7,716 nt of DNA from Flavipsychrobacter stenotrophus. Its GTDB lineage: Bacteria; Bacteroidota; Bacteroidia; Chitinophagales; Chitinophagaceae. The notes under the pieces are model-generated. The model saw only the letters and a list, made by a program, of their open reading frames with translations, had not been told where the DNA came from and did not search any database. Below, piece by piece: positions 1 to 6,326 of the stretch (position 1 is the first letter of the stretch; each line of letters opens with the position of its first letter). Made by a program: the position numbers and the translations under genes. The stretch lies in contig CANBTK010000071.1 of NCBI GenBank assembly GCA_947372365.1, positions 1-7,716 on the forward strand, written 5' to 3'.

Positions 1-309
1 GGTGGGTGCAGCCTTAATTTCAGTAATGCTTTTTGGCTCGTTGGCGGCAGTAGCGGGCGCAAGGCTGGCTGGCTGCTGTGTGGCATATTGAGGGGCATGG
101 GCAGCCGGCTGCCTTAACACTGCGGTTATGCCGGCAACCAGTAAAAGAAGTGCTGCGGCTGCCCACCAGTAAATGGGTAGCTTTTTGCGCTTCGGAGGGG
201 CATCCAGGCGGCCCTGTAGTTTTTCCCAGGCATCTTCCTTGCCAAAAACCACCCCTGTCGAAAGTGGGTCCAGCCTGTCAATCTGTTCTTTCAATTTATT
301 GCCTTGCAT
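1..309 (-). CDS. Single-pass membrane protein, probable anti-sigma-like partner of the ECF sigma factor (partial, C-terminus off the window)
   Basis: The reading frame is open from an ATG at 309 to the window edge, giving 103 residues. A soluble N-terminal part (residues 1-43) contains KEDAWEKLQGRL and ends in a basic patch, PKRKK. One hydrophobic segment follows (about 44-64, rich in Ala, Leu and Val), then an Ala/Pro/Gln-rich stretch. The positive charge before the helix predicts the N-terminus in the cytoplasm and the rest in the periplasm. The gene starts 40 nt after the sigma factor stop on the same strand, so the two are probably co-transcribed. Small membrane proteins with a short cytoplasmic segment often sit here in Bacteroidota and may hold the sigma factor. 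I see no zinc-binding HxxxCxxC motif and no FecR-type sequence, so the anti-sigma role is inferred from position and topology. A second ATG at 313 overlaps the start but closes after five codons. Confidence 0.75.
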   Translation of the reverse strand, partial: MQGNKLKEQIDRLDPLSTGVVFGKEDAWEKLQGRLDAPPKRKKLPIYWWAAAALLLLVAGITAVLRQPAAHAPQYATQQPASLAPATAANEPKSITEIKAAPT

Positions 310-324
310 ACATTTTAATATTCC

Positions 325-338
325 CGGGGCTGCCCCCG
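325..338 (-). promoter_or_regulatory. Small GC-rich hairpin between the sigma factor and membrane protein genes
   Basis: CGGGG (325-329) and CCCCG (334-338) are exact inverted repeats separated by 4 nt. The hairpin ends 15 nt before the ATG at 309 and sits between the sigma factor stop and the next start. No U-run follows on the minus strand, so it is not a classic terminator. It could protect the mRNA or set the relative translation of the two genes. The stem is only 5 bp, and its function is inferred. Confidence 0.3.
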
Positions 339-349
339 CTTTACAATAC

Positions 350-886
350 TTAACTATAGCAGCCGCTTTGCTTTATCAGCTTCTGCAACGCTGCTTTTGC
401 TTTATTCAGTTGCGATTTCGATGTGCCTTCGGTTATGCTTAGCATAGCGGCTATTTCCCTGTGGTTATAGCCCTCCATTACAAAGAGGTTGAAAACAGTC
501 CTGTAGCCATCAGGCAGTGCCATTACCAGCTTAAATATCTCCGCTGCGTTCATGCGCCCTTCCAGCCCTTCATCTATCATTACTTCCCCCGCATAAGCTT
601 CTTCAACTATTTTCAGGGTGCCAGCCTTGCGTAAAAACATCAGGCATTCGTTCACCATTATTTTCTTCAGCCATGCGCCTATTGCGCCCTGCCCGCTATA
701 AATAAACCTGTCAATGCTTTTAAAGAAGCTAAAAAAGCCGTTCAGCATCAGTTCCTCGGCATCGGGCAGGTTTTTAACGTACCTCAGGCACACCATCAGC
801 ATAGCTTCGGAATAGGCGTCGAAGAGGTACTTCTGGCATATCCTGTCCTGCTTTTTGCATCCGTCTATGGCCTTTTGTTCGGTCAT
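350..886 (-). CDS. RNA polymerase sigma factor, ECF subfamily
   Basis: This 178-residue protein has the length and two-domain plan of an ECF (group 4) sigma-70 factor, which directs core RNA polymerase to a small set of promoters. Region 2 covers about residues 16-87: LFDAYSEAMLMVCLRYVKN, then the acidic PDAEELMLNGFFSFFKSID stretch and GAIGAWLKKIMVNECLMFLRK. Region 4 covers about 113-171. It includes ALPDGYRTVFNLFVMEGYNH, then the helix-turn-helix REIAAMLSITEGTSKSQLNKAKAALQKLI that would contact the -35 element. The ATG at 886 was chosen because the conserved part begins about 15 residues later. The frame stays open back to 1201, but that extension has no sigma-like sequence and runs into the divergent gene. 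A probable membrane partner follows 40 nt downstream. Its target promoters cannot be read from this window. Confidence 0.93.
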   Translation of the reverse strand: MTEQKAIDGCKKQDRICQKYLFDAYSEAMLMVCLRYVKNLPDAEELMLNGFFSFFKSIDRFIYSGQGAIGAWLKKIMVNECLMFLRKAGTLKIVEEAYAGEVMIDEGLEGRMNAAEIFKLVMALPDGYRTVFNLFVMEGYNHREIAAMLSITEGTSKSQLNKAKAALQKLIKQSGCYS

Positions 887-1013
887 TAAGCTGTTGTAGT
901 GTGTTTGTATATAGAAAGATATGCAAGAAGGGGCGGAAAGGTTGCCCGGGTTAATAAATATTTCTTTCGGGTGCGGATGGCTTATCAGGGCGTAACCCCT
1001 GTTTCCCTCGGTA

Positions 1014-1043
1014 TTGCAGGTTTTATATATAAGCCTATATTTG
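1014..1043 (+). promoter_or_regulatory. Bacteroidota-type promoter for the CAP-domain gene
   Basis: TTG (1014-1016), a 19-nt spacer and TATATTTG (1036-1043) match the Bacteroidota housekeeping consensus of a -33 TTG and a -7 TAnnTTTG with 19-21 nt between them. The predicted transcription start is near 1048-1050, giving a leader of about 30 nt before the ATG at 1080. The in-frame ATG at 1047 lies at the transcription start itself, so it is an unlikely translation start. Confidence 0.6.
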
Positions 1044-1079
1044 TGATTGGTAGCCTTTTGTAAAAATAATCCGGGATAT

Positions 1080-1706
1080 ATGCGCCTTTCAGCTTTGTTG
1101 TTTTGCTTGTTGTTTTTCTCTCGCCCCCTGCTTGCGCAGGATAAGTCGCCATTATCATGGTTTTCTGATAAATGGGATGATGCCCAATACCTGGCCTGCA
1201 ATACCGCAGCGCATGCAAGCTATATGAATGATAGCGAAAAGAAGGTTATTTATATACTGAACCTCGCCCGCATGAACCCGAAGTTGTTCTGCGAAACGGT
1301 ATTAAGGCGCTACCCCGACATTAATTCCGACTATCATTACAAATCCTCGCCTTATTTTAATTCACTGATAAGGCGGCTTAACATTACAAAGCCCCTGGGT
1401 ATTTTGTCGCCTGATTCTGCTTGCTGGGCCAGCGCCTACGAACATGCGGCAAGTTCGGGGGAATCGGGATATGTGGGGCACGATAGGCAAACCGAAAAAG
1501 CAGCTAGTGCCAAACATTTTATGGGCGAGTGCTGCGACTATGGGCACAACAAGCCAATAGATATTGTTATGTCCTTGCTTATAGACCAGGATGTGGAGTC
1601 GCTGGGGCACAGGGAGATTTGCCTTGGCGCATATACGAAGATAGGTGTGGCTATCCATACCCATTCCCAATACAGGTTTACTTCTACACTTGATTTGTAT
1701 TATTAG
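1080..1706 (+). CDS. Exported CAP-domain (SCP/PR1-like) protein
   Basis: The product has 208 residues. Residues 1-20 form a signal peptide (MRLSALLFCLLFFSRPLLAQ, cleavage probably after LLAQ), so the protein is exported. The rest matches the CAP fold as found in Bacteroidota. It has a helix with ILNLARMNPKLFCETVL (59-75), CWASAYEHAASSGESGYVGHDR (115-136), GECCDYG (149-155) and SLGHREICLGAYTKIGVAI (174-192). His122, His134, Glu150 and His177 are candidates for the conserved surface cleft. The mature part has six cysteines (40, 71, 115, 151, 152, 181), which suggests disulfides outside the cytoplasm. The ATG at 1080 was chosen because it puts the signal peptide at the N-terminus and fits the upstream promoter. 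The gene is divergent from the sigma factor gene and converges on the ATPase gene. CAP proteins have varied or unknown functions, and none can be assigned here. Confidence 0.88.
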   Translation: MRLSALLFCLLFFSRPLLAQDKSPLSWFSDKWDDAQYLACNTAAHASYMNDSEKKVIYILNLARMNPKLFCETVLRRYPDINSDYHYKSSPYFNSLIRRLNITKPLGILSPDSACWASAYEHAASSGESGYVGHDRQTEKAASAKHFMGECCDYGHNKPIDIVMSLLIDQDVESLGHREICLGAYTKIGVAIHTHSQYRFTSTLDLYY

Positions 1707-1719
1707 TGGGCCAGGTGCA

Positions 1720-3153
1720 TTAGCCTAAATCCATGTTAGCAACGCCATTGCGGCCCACAGCATAACAGTAGCAGGCTGCCATGTAGTAACTAATTGTAGT
1801 GCCCTGAAAAGCCTTTACTGCTTTTTTATCAATGGTAGTTACCCACGCAACTTTGAGTTTATTTTCCTGGCAATATTTTAGCAGCGATTTGAGTTTGCCG
1901 GGGTTGTCATAGTATTGGTTGCTCCATTTTATTTCGCATACCCACCTGGGTTGTTGTAGTTTGTTTACGCATACAAGGTCTACCTCCCCTCCCTGCCAGG
2001 CAGAAAAGTATAATGGCACATGCCCCCAGTGCAGGTATTGGGCAATGATGGCAGTTTCTACCATCTGCCCGAACTGGCTGTCGCTTGCCGTGATGGGTGC
2101 AAATAAGGCACACCTCATGCTGGGGTTGGTTAGGTATACCTTAAACCTTGTTTCCCTTATAAACCGCTTAGTGTTAATACCTACAGGGTATAATATTTTT
2201 ATTAAAAAAGCTGCTTCAAGGTACTCAAGGTATTTACGGATGGTTACCTTATTAACCCCCGAATTTTGGGCAAGGCTCTCCAGGTTGCATTCATTCCCGC
2301 TGTTGAAGGCAATTACATTGAAAAGCGAATTTAATTCCTGTACATCGCTTATGCCATATAGGCTTGGCAGGTCGCGCAGCAGTACTTTGTCAATGATATC
2401 GCTCCTGATAAATTTGCCGGGGTCCTCCTGTATAGTGTCGCTGAAAATGACTTCCGGGTAGCCTCCGAAGTTGATGTAATTGATGAAGTGCTCGTTCAGC
2501 GTTTGGGTATCATTGGTGTTATATGCTTTGGCTTTTGCCCCGCCCACTTCTATTGCTTCTTCATAAATAAGGTATTCGAGGCCTTTTAAGTGAAGGAACT
2601 CCTGAAACGTTAAAGGCGGCAACATGAAGTCGGTAAAGCGCCCCGCACCTGATTCATTGCTTTTTAATTTCAGCGCTGCAGCTGCAGAGCCGGAAACAAT
2701 GAATTGCGTGCCCGGGAAAAAATCAACTATCGACTTAAGGTGTACCTCCCATTGCTTCAGGTACTGTATCTCGTCAAATATCATTATATACCCCTGTGGG
2801 TCATTGTCGTTTAATGCCAGGCGGCACATCTCGAATAATTGCTCCAGCCCTATATTATTATAGATTGGCGCATCTACGGATAGGTAGCATATTTTGCGCT
2901 GTCCTACGCCTTTTTGTATCAATTCGCCTATTGTTTGGAATAGCATTACCGTTTTCCCTACCCTGCGGGGCCCCATCAATACAATGGCCCTGCGCACATC
3001 GGTTTGTTGTACTTGCTTAAATAATAAATCAAAGTACAGCCGCTTTTTTAACCCGGCATATTGTTTTGGGATAATGCCTGTATCCCACCACGGGTTTTCC
3101 AGGCGCATACGCTTAATAATAAGTTCCTGTGATATTGACTGCATTTTAGCCAT
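1720..3153 (-). CDS. AAA-type ATPase with DUF4143 and a PD-(D/E)XK-like C-terminus
   Basis: The product has 477 residues from the ATG at 3153. An N-terminal segment with LENPWWDTG (18-26) leads into a P-loop ATPase. Its Walker A is GPRRVGKT (61-68), its Walker B is YIMIFDEIQ (122-130), and a sensor-like FIVSGSAAAAL spans 151-161. GRFTDFMLPPLTFQEFLHL (171-189) is typical of the AAA_14/DUF4143 family. A winged-helix-like segment, LESLAQNSGVNKVTIRKYLEYLE, covers 291-313. The C-terminal part carries Glu367, GGEVDLV (388-394) and CEIKW (406-410), which is the residue pattern of a PD-(D/E)XK nuclease fold. ATP hydrolysis is well supported. DNA cleavage is only suggested by the motif, and the family's cellular role is not settled. 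An ATG at 3195 would add 14 residues, but it lies upstream of the promoter-like element at 3162-3169. The gene appears intact and is transcribed alone. Confidence 0.9.
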   Translation of the reverse strand: MAKMQSISQELIIKRMRLENPWWDTGIIPKQYAGLKKRLYFDLLFKQVQQTDVRRAIVLMGPRRVGKTVMLFQTIGELIQKGVGQRKICYLSVDAPIYNNIGLEQLFEMCRLALNDNDPQGYIMIFDEIQYLKQWEVHLKSIVDFFPGTQFIVSGSAAAALKLKSNESGAGRFTDFMLPPLTFQEFLHLKGLEYLIYEEAIEVGGAKAKAYNTNDTQTLNEHFINYINFGGYPEVIFSDTIQEDPGKFIRSDIIDKVLLRDLPSLYGISDVQELNSLFNVIAFNSGNECNLESLAQNSGVNKVTIRKYLEYLEAAFLIKILYPVGINTKRFIRETRFKVYLTNPSMRCALFAPITASDSQFGQMVETAIIAQYLHWGHVPLYFSAWQGGEVDLVCVNKLQQPRWVCEIKWSNQYYDNPGKLKSLLKYCQENKLKVAWVTTIDKKAVKAFQGTTISYYMAACYCYAVGRNGVANMDLG

Positions 3154-3161
3154 GATAAGAA

Positions 3162-3169
3162 CAAATTTA
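3162..3169 (-). promoter_or_regulatory. Candidate -7 promoter element of the ATPase gene
   Basis: On the minus strand this reads TAAATTTG, a full match to TAnnTTTG. It lies 8 nt before the ATG at 3153, so the transcript would be leaderless or nearly so. The nearest TTTG upstream (minus strand, 3196-3193) is 23 nt away, slightly more than the usual 19-21, and falls inside the left arm of the palindrome. Binding at the palindrome could therefore block the promoter. That regulatory reading is inference. Confidence 0.4.
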
Positions 3170-3192
3170 CAGCCTATTTCAATAAAAAATTC

Positions 3193-3222
3193 CAAATAAG
3201 AACATTTAAATGTGCTTATTTG
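3193..3222. repeat. 30-bp near-perfect palindrome upstream of the ATPase gene, probable operator
   Basis: The outer arms CAAATAAG (3193-3200) and CTTATTTG (3215-3222) are exact inverted repeats. Between them sits the perfect palindrome ACATTTAAATGT (3202-3213). Only the base pair 3201/3214 (A opposite G) breaks the symmetry. The 9-mer ATAAGAACA occurs at 3196-3204, again at 3155-3163 next to the ATPase start, and in inverted form with one mismatch at 3211-3219. The symmetry suits binding by a dimeric regulator. There is no strong GC stem or T-run as expected of a terminator. Confidence 0.6.
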
Positions 3223-3345
3223 TGTTAAAATCTATGAATAAGGGCTTTTAAAGGTTTTTGAGGGCCTTAAACAGGGAATTATTTGCCAGCAACACAATTA
3301 CGGGTAATGTAATATGTGTGAATTTTTAAATCCTTTCGCATCCCC

Positions 3346-3375
3346 TTTACTTACCCCCAAAAATTTGTACGTTTG
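3346..3375 (+). promoter_or_regulatory. Promoter of purL
   Basis: TACGTTTG (3368-3375) matches the -7 consensus TAnnTTTG. TTTAC at 3346-3350 occupies the -33 position with the usual 19-nt spacing measured from TTT. The -7 element ends 4 nt before the ATG at 3380, so transcription would begin at or next to the start codon. This favours 3380 over the in-frame ATG at 3314, which lies upstream of the promoter. Confidence 0.5.
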
Positions 3376-3379
3376 CACC

Positions 3380-5581
3380 ATGATTGCTACACTCGAACAA
3401 GCCACCAAACTAGGCCTTCGCGAAGAAGAATTTGAAAAAATAAAAGAAATACTGGGCCGTACCCCCAATTTTACTGAAGTTGCTATGTACTCCGTAATGT
3501 GGAGCGAGCATTGTAGCTACAAAAATTCCATAACCTGGTTAAAGACTTTGCCCCGCGATGGCGACAAACTGTTGGTAAAAGCAGGCGAAGAAAATGCCGG
3601 CCTCGTTGATATAGGCGACGGCTGGGGCTGTGTGTTTAAAATAGAATCCCATAACCACCCATCGGCCATCGAGCCTTTCCAGGGCGCGGCAACGGGCGTG
3701 GGCGGTATTCACCGCGATATCTTTACAATGGGCGCAAGGCCTATTGCATCGCTTAACTCCCTTCGCTTTGGTAAAGTAGATAACCCGAAAACAAAGTGGC
3801 TGATAAAGGGCGTAGTAAAAGGCATAGGGCATTATGGCAATTGCTTTGGCGTACCTACTGTAGCCGGTGAAGTATATTATGAAAGCTGTTACCAGACCAA
3901 CCCGCTTGTTAACGCTATGAGCGTAGGCGTGGTGAGGGTGGGGCAAACAGTGTCGGCAACATCGCACGGCGCAGGCAACCCGGTATTTATAGTGGGTGCA
4001 TCAACCGGTAAAGACGGTATTGGCGGTGCATCATTTGCATCGGCTGATATCAGTGCTGACAGCGCAGAACAGTTGCCATCGGTACAGGTTGGCGACCCGT
4101 TTGAAGAAAAGAAATTATTAGAAGCCTGCCTTGAAATGATACCTACGGGAGCATTGATAGGCATGCAGGATATGGGTGCAGCTGGCATTACCTGCAGCAC
4201 CAGCGAAATGAGCGCCAAGGGCGAGCATGGCATGATCATCCACCTGGATAAAGTACCTACCCGCCAGGCCAATATGAAGCCATGGGAAATGCTGCTGAGC
4301 GAAAGCCAGGAACGCATGCTGATAGTGGTGAAGAAAGGCCGTGAAAGTGAGGTTGAAAAAATATTTGACAAATGGGATATCCATTGTGTGCAGATAGGTG
4401 AGGTAACTACGGACGTGAACCTGAAGTATTATATGAATGGTGAGCTTGTTGCTGATGTGCCTGCTGAAAGCCTGGTACTGGGTGGCGGTGCGCCTATTTA
4501 TACCCGCGAGTATAAAGAGCCTGCTTATTTCGCCGAAATCAACAAATTTGATATGAATACGGTAGCTGTGCCTGCCGACCTGAAGGAGGTAGCATACCAG
4601 CTTATCCAATTGCCTAACATAGCCTCCAAACATTGGATTTACGACCAGTATGACAGCATGGTAGGCACGGGCAATACCAACACCAATGCCCCTAGCGATG
4701 CCCCTGTGGTGCGCGTGCATGGCTCGGAAAAGGGCCTGGCGGTAACTACCGATTGCAACAGCCGTTACGTATTTGCCGACCCTTATAAGGGCGCTATGAT
4801 AGCGGTGAGCGAAGCTGCAAGGAATATAGTGTGCAGCGGCGGCACCCCGGTAGCTATAACCAACTGCCTGAATTTTGGCAACCCATACAACCCTGAAGTG
4901 TACTACCAGTTTGTACACGCTATAAAGGGCATGGGCGATGCCTGCCGCAAATTTGATACCCCTGTAACAGGCGGCAACGTAAGCTTTTATAACCAGAGCG
5001 AAGATGGCCCGGTGTACCCAACGCCTACAATAGGCATGGTGGGCGTACTGGATAACCTGAGCCAGAAAATGACATTGGGTTTTGTGCACCCCGGCGACTG
5101 CATCTATTTGCTGGGTGCGAGCAAAGACGATATTAACTGCTCGGAATACCTGCACCACATTATAGGCGCTACGCATAGCCCAGCGCCATACTTTAACCTT
5201 GACGAAGAATATAAATTGCAGCAAACAGTGGCACAGCTTATCAGCGCGAAGCTGGTGAAGTCGGCGCACGATATTTCGGAAGGCGGCTTATTCGCCTGCC
5301 TGCTGGAAAGCGCTATGGCTAATGGCCTGGGCTTTAACATGCATACCGATGCTAACTTCCGCAAGGATGCTTACCTTTTCGGCGAAGCGCAAAGCAGGGT
5401 AGTAGTATCTGTAAACCCTGACCTGCACGCCATATTTGAGGCTGAGCTGCACGGGCTGCCTTTCCAGAAAATTGGTGTAGTCAATGCCAATAAGGAAATA
5501 TTGGTTGATGGCGGCCATTGGGGTTATATAGCTGACTGGAAAGAAGCTTATGATTCGGCATTAGAGAAATTGTTAGCATAA
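3380..5581 (+). CDS. purL: Phosphoribosylformylglycinamidine synthase, synthetase subunit PurL (small type)
   Basis: PurL catalyses the ATP-dependent amidation of formylglycinamide ribonucleotide (FGAR) to FGAM in de novo purine synthesis, in the cytoplasm. The 733-residue length fits the small PurL type, which works with separate PurS and PurQ subunits. The N-terminal MWSEHCSYKNS (40-50) carries the family's active-site histidine (His44). ESHNHPSAIEPFQGAATGVGG (89-109) and IFTMGARPIASLNSLRFG (114-131) follow. GASTGKDGIGGA (206-217) is the glycine-rich loop, with Lys211 where many homologues have Arg. SESQERML (307-314) is also typical. The second half repeats the AIR-synthase-like fold: NAPSDAPVVRV, TDCNSRYVFADPYKGA, TNCLNFGNP, TGGNVSF and AHDISEGG. 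The sequence is complete, with no frameshift. The neighbouring amidotransferase is not PurQ, so purQ and purS must lie elsewhere. Confidence 0.97.
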   Translation: MIATLEQATKLGLREEEFEKIKEILGRTPNFTEVAMYSVMWSEHCSYKNSITWLKTLPRDGDKLLVKAGEENAGLVDIGDGWGCVFKIESHNHPSAIEPFQGAATGVGGIHRDIFTMGARPIASLNSLRFGKVDNPKTKWLIKGVVKGIGHYGNCFGVPTVAGEVYYESCYQTNPLVNAMSVGVVRVGQTVSATSHGAGNPVFIVGASTGKDGIGGASFASADISADSAEQLPSVQVGDPFEEKKLLEACLEMIPTGALIGMQDMGAAGITCSTSEMSAKGEHGMIIHLDKVPTRQANMKPWEMLLSESQERMLIVVKKGRESEVEKIFDKWDIHCVQIGEVTTDVNLKYYMNGELVADVPAESLVLGGGAPIYTREYKEPAYFAEINKFDMNTVAVPADLKEVAYQLIQLPNIASKHWIYDQYDSMVGTGNTNTNAPSDAPVVRVHGSEKGLAVTTDCNSRYVFADPYKGAMIAVSEAARNIVCSGGTPVAITNCLNFGNPYNPEVYYQFVHAIKGMGDACRKFDTPVTGGNVSFYNQSEDGPVYPTPTIGMVGVLDNLSQKMTLGFVHPGDCIYLLGASKDDINCSEYLHHIIGATHSPAPYFNLDEEYKLQQTVAQLISAKLVKSAHDISEGGLFACLLESAMANGLGFNMHTDANFRKDAYLFGEAQSRVVVSVNPDLHAIFEAELHGLPFQKIGVVNANKEILVDGGHWGYIADWKEAYDSALEKLLA

Positions 5582-5590
5582 TATTATTTG

Positions 5591-5691
5591 GTAGAAAGTC
5601 AAAAGTAGAAAGTAGAAAGCTCTGATCAGGCACGTAATTTATTCGGGCGTTGGAAAACAGCTTTTGGCTTTCTACTTTTTACTTTAGACTT
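5591..5691. repeat. Inverted repeat built from degenerate heptamers, between purL and the amidotransferase gene
   Basis: The left arm (5596-5620) and right arm (5667-5691) are 25-nt inverted repeats with two mismatches, around a 46-nt loop that holds CTGATCAG (5622-5629). The left side runs in 7-nt units: GTAGAAA (5591), GTCAAAA (5598), GTAGAAA (5605), GTAGAAA (5612). The right side, read on the minus strand, gives GTAGAAA, GTAAAAA and GTCTAAA. The unit begins 10 nt after the purL stop and could fold in RNA to end or protect the purL transcript. TACTTTTT at 5673-5680 in the right arm, with TTG at 5650-5652 20 nt upstream, could also act as a weak promoter for the next gene. Its origin as a dispersed repeat is inference. 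Confidence 0.65.
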
Positions 5692-5698
5692 ATCCAAC

Positions 5699-6259
5699 AT
5701 GCACATCCTCATTGACAACTACGATTCTTTTACCTACATACTGCACCACTACTTGTTGCAGGCGGGTGAGGAATGCGTCGTTTACCGCAATGACGAAATA
5801 ACGCTGGATGGGTTGATTGCCCTTAACCCGGAGCGCCTCATCATATCCCCTGGGCCTGAAACACCCATGCAGGCAGGCATCACTATGAGTGCCATAGGCC
5901 ACTTTTATAACCGCATCCCAATACTGGGGGTATGCCTCGGGCATCAGGCGTTGGGTATGTTTTTTGGCGCTGAGCTTGTGCATGCCCCTTACCCTATGCA
6001 TGGCAAAACAAGCGAAGTAACCCATAGCGGGCATGCCTTATTTACAGGTATTCCCTCCCCCTTTACCGTTATGCGCTACCATTCGCTGGCGGTTGAAAAA
6101 TTTGAGGGCACGGGCCTTGAAGCCATAGCCCATACCGCCGATGGCACGGTTATGGCACTGTGCCATAAGCAATACCCGTGCGTGGGTGTTCAGTTCCACC
6201 CGGAATCGGTAGGCACGGGCTTTGGGCAGCAACTGCTCAATAACTGGGCCGGGCTGTAG
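5699..6259 (+). CDS. pabA: Anthranilate/aminodeoxychorismate synthase glutamine amidotransferase subunit (TrpG/PabA type)
   Basis: This 186-residue class I glutamine amidotransferase releases ammonia from glutamine for a chorismate-using partner, either TrpE (anthranilate, for tryptophan) or PabB (aminodeoxychorismate, for folate). The N-terminal IDNYDSFTY (5-13) is the hallmark of this subfamily and separates it from PurQ, GuaA and HisH. The oxyanion strand ISPGPETP (49-56) and the nucleophile loop GVCLGHQALG (77-86, Cys79) follow. GVQFHPES (163-170) supplies His167 and Glu169, so the triad is complete. The length is normal and the stop is intact. No trpE, pabB or other trp gene lies nearby, so PabA is a little more likely than TrpG, but the symbol is tentative and one protein may serve both pathways. 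No Shine-Dalgarno sequence precedes the ATG. Confidence 0.9.
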   Translation: MHILIDNYDSFTYILHHYLLQAGEECVVYRNDEITLDGLIALNPERLIISPGPETPMQAGITMSAIGHFYNRIPILGVCLGHQALGMFFGAELVHAPYPMHGKTSEVTHSGHALFTGIPSPFTVMRYHSLAVEKFEGTGLEAIAHTADGTVMALCHKQYPCVGVQFHPESVGTGFGQQLLNNWAGL

Positions 6260-6289
6260 CCATTGACTTTGCACCCGCTAAAGAGCCCC

Positions 6290-6319
6290 TTTCACTTTTA
6301 TTATTTCTCCTTATTTTTG
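6290..6319 (+). promoter_or_regulatory. Promoter of the lipoprotein gene
   Basis: TATTTTTG (6312-6319) matches TAnnTTTG. A TTTCAC at 6290-6295 sits at the same distance upstream as the -33 candidate before purL. The ATG at 6327 lies 7 nt beyond the -7 element, so the leader would be very short or absent. Confidence 0.45.
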
Positions 6320-6326
6320 CCGCCTC

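Noticed and set aside
914..921. TATCTTTC on the minus strand as a -7 element for the sigma factor gene
   Set aside because: It differs from TAnnTTTG at the last base and has no TTG at the expected distance, so it is too weak to annotate.
887..1201. Upstream extension of the sigma factor frame to 1201
   Set aside because: The extra 105 codons show no sigma-like sequence and overlap the CAP promoter and gene, so the ATG at 886 is preferred.
1707..1719. A shared terminator between the convergent CAP and ATPase genes
   Set aside because: Only 13 bp separate the stop codons, and I found no GC stem with a T-run there or in the adjoining gene ends.
1720..3222. ATPase gene with the palindrome as a mobile element with terminal repeats
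   Set aside because: The palindrome occurs only on the upstream side, no matching end or target duplication is visible past 1720, and the protein has no transposase signature.
3297..3308. Short inverted repeat ATTAC-GG-GTAAT upstream of purL
   Set aside because: Five-base arms in AT-rich DNA are expected by chance, and the position about 40 bp before the -33 element gives no further support.
4118..5269. 383-codon open frame on the minus strand opposite purL
   Set aside because: It lies fully inside purL, its translation is rich in His, Ala, Tyr and Arg with no domain-like pattern, and it has no promoter. It is a codon-usage shadow of a GC-biased third position.
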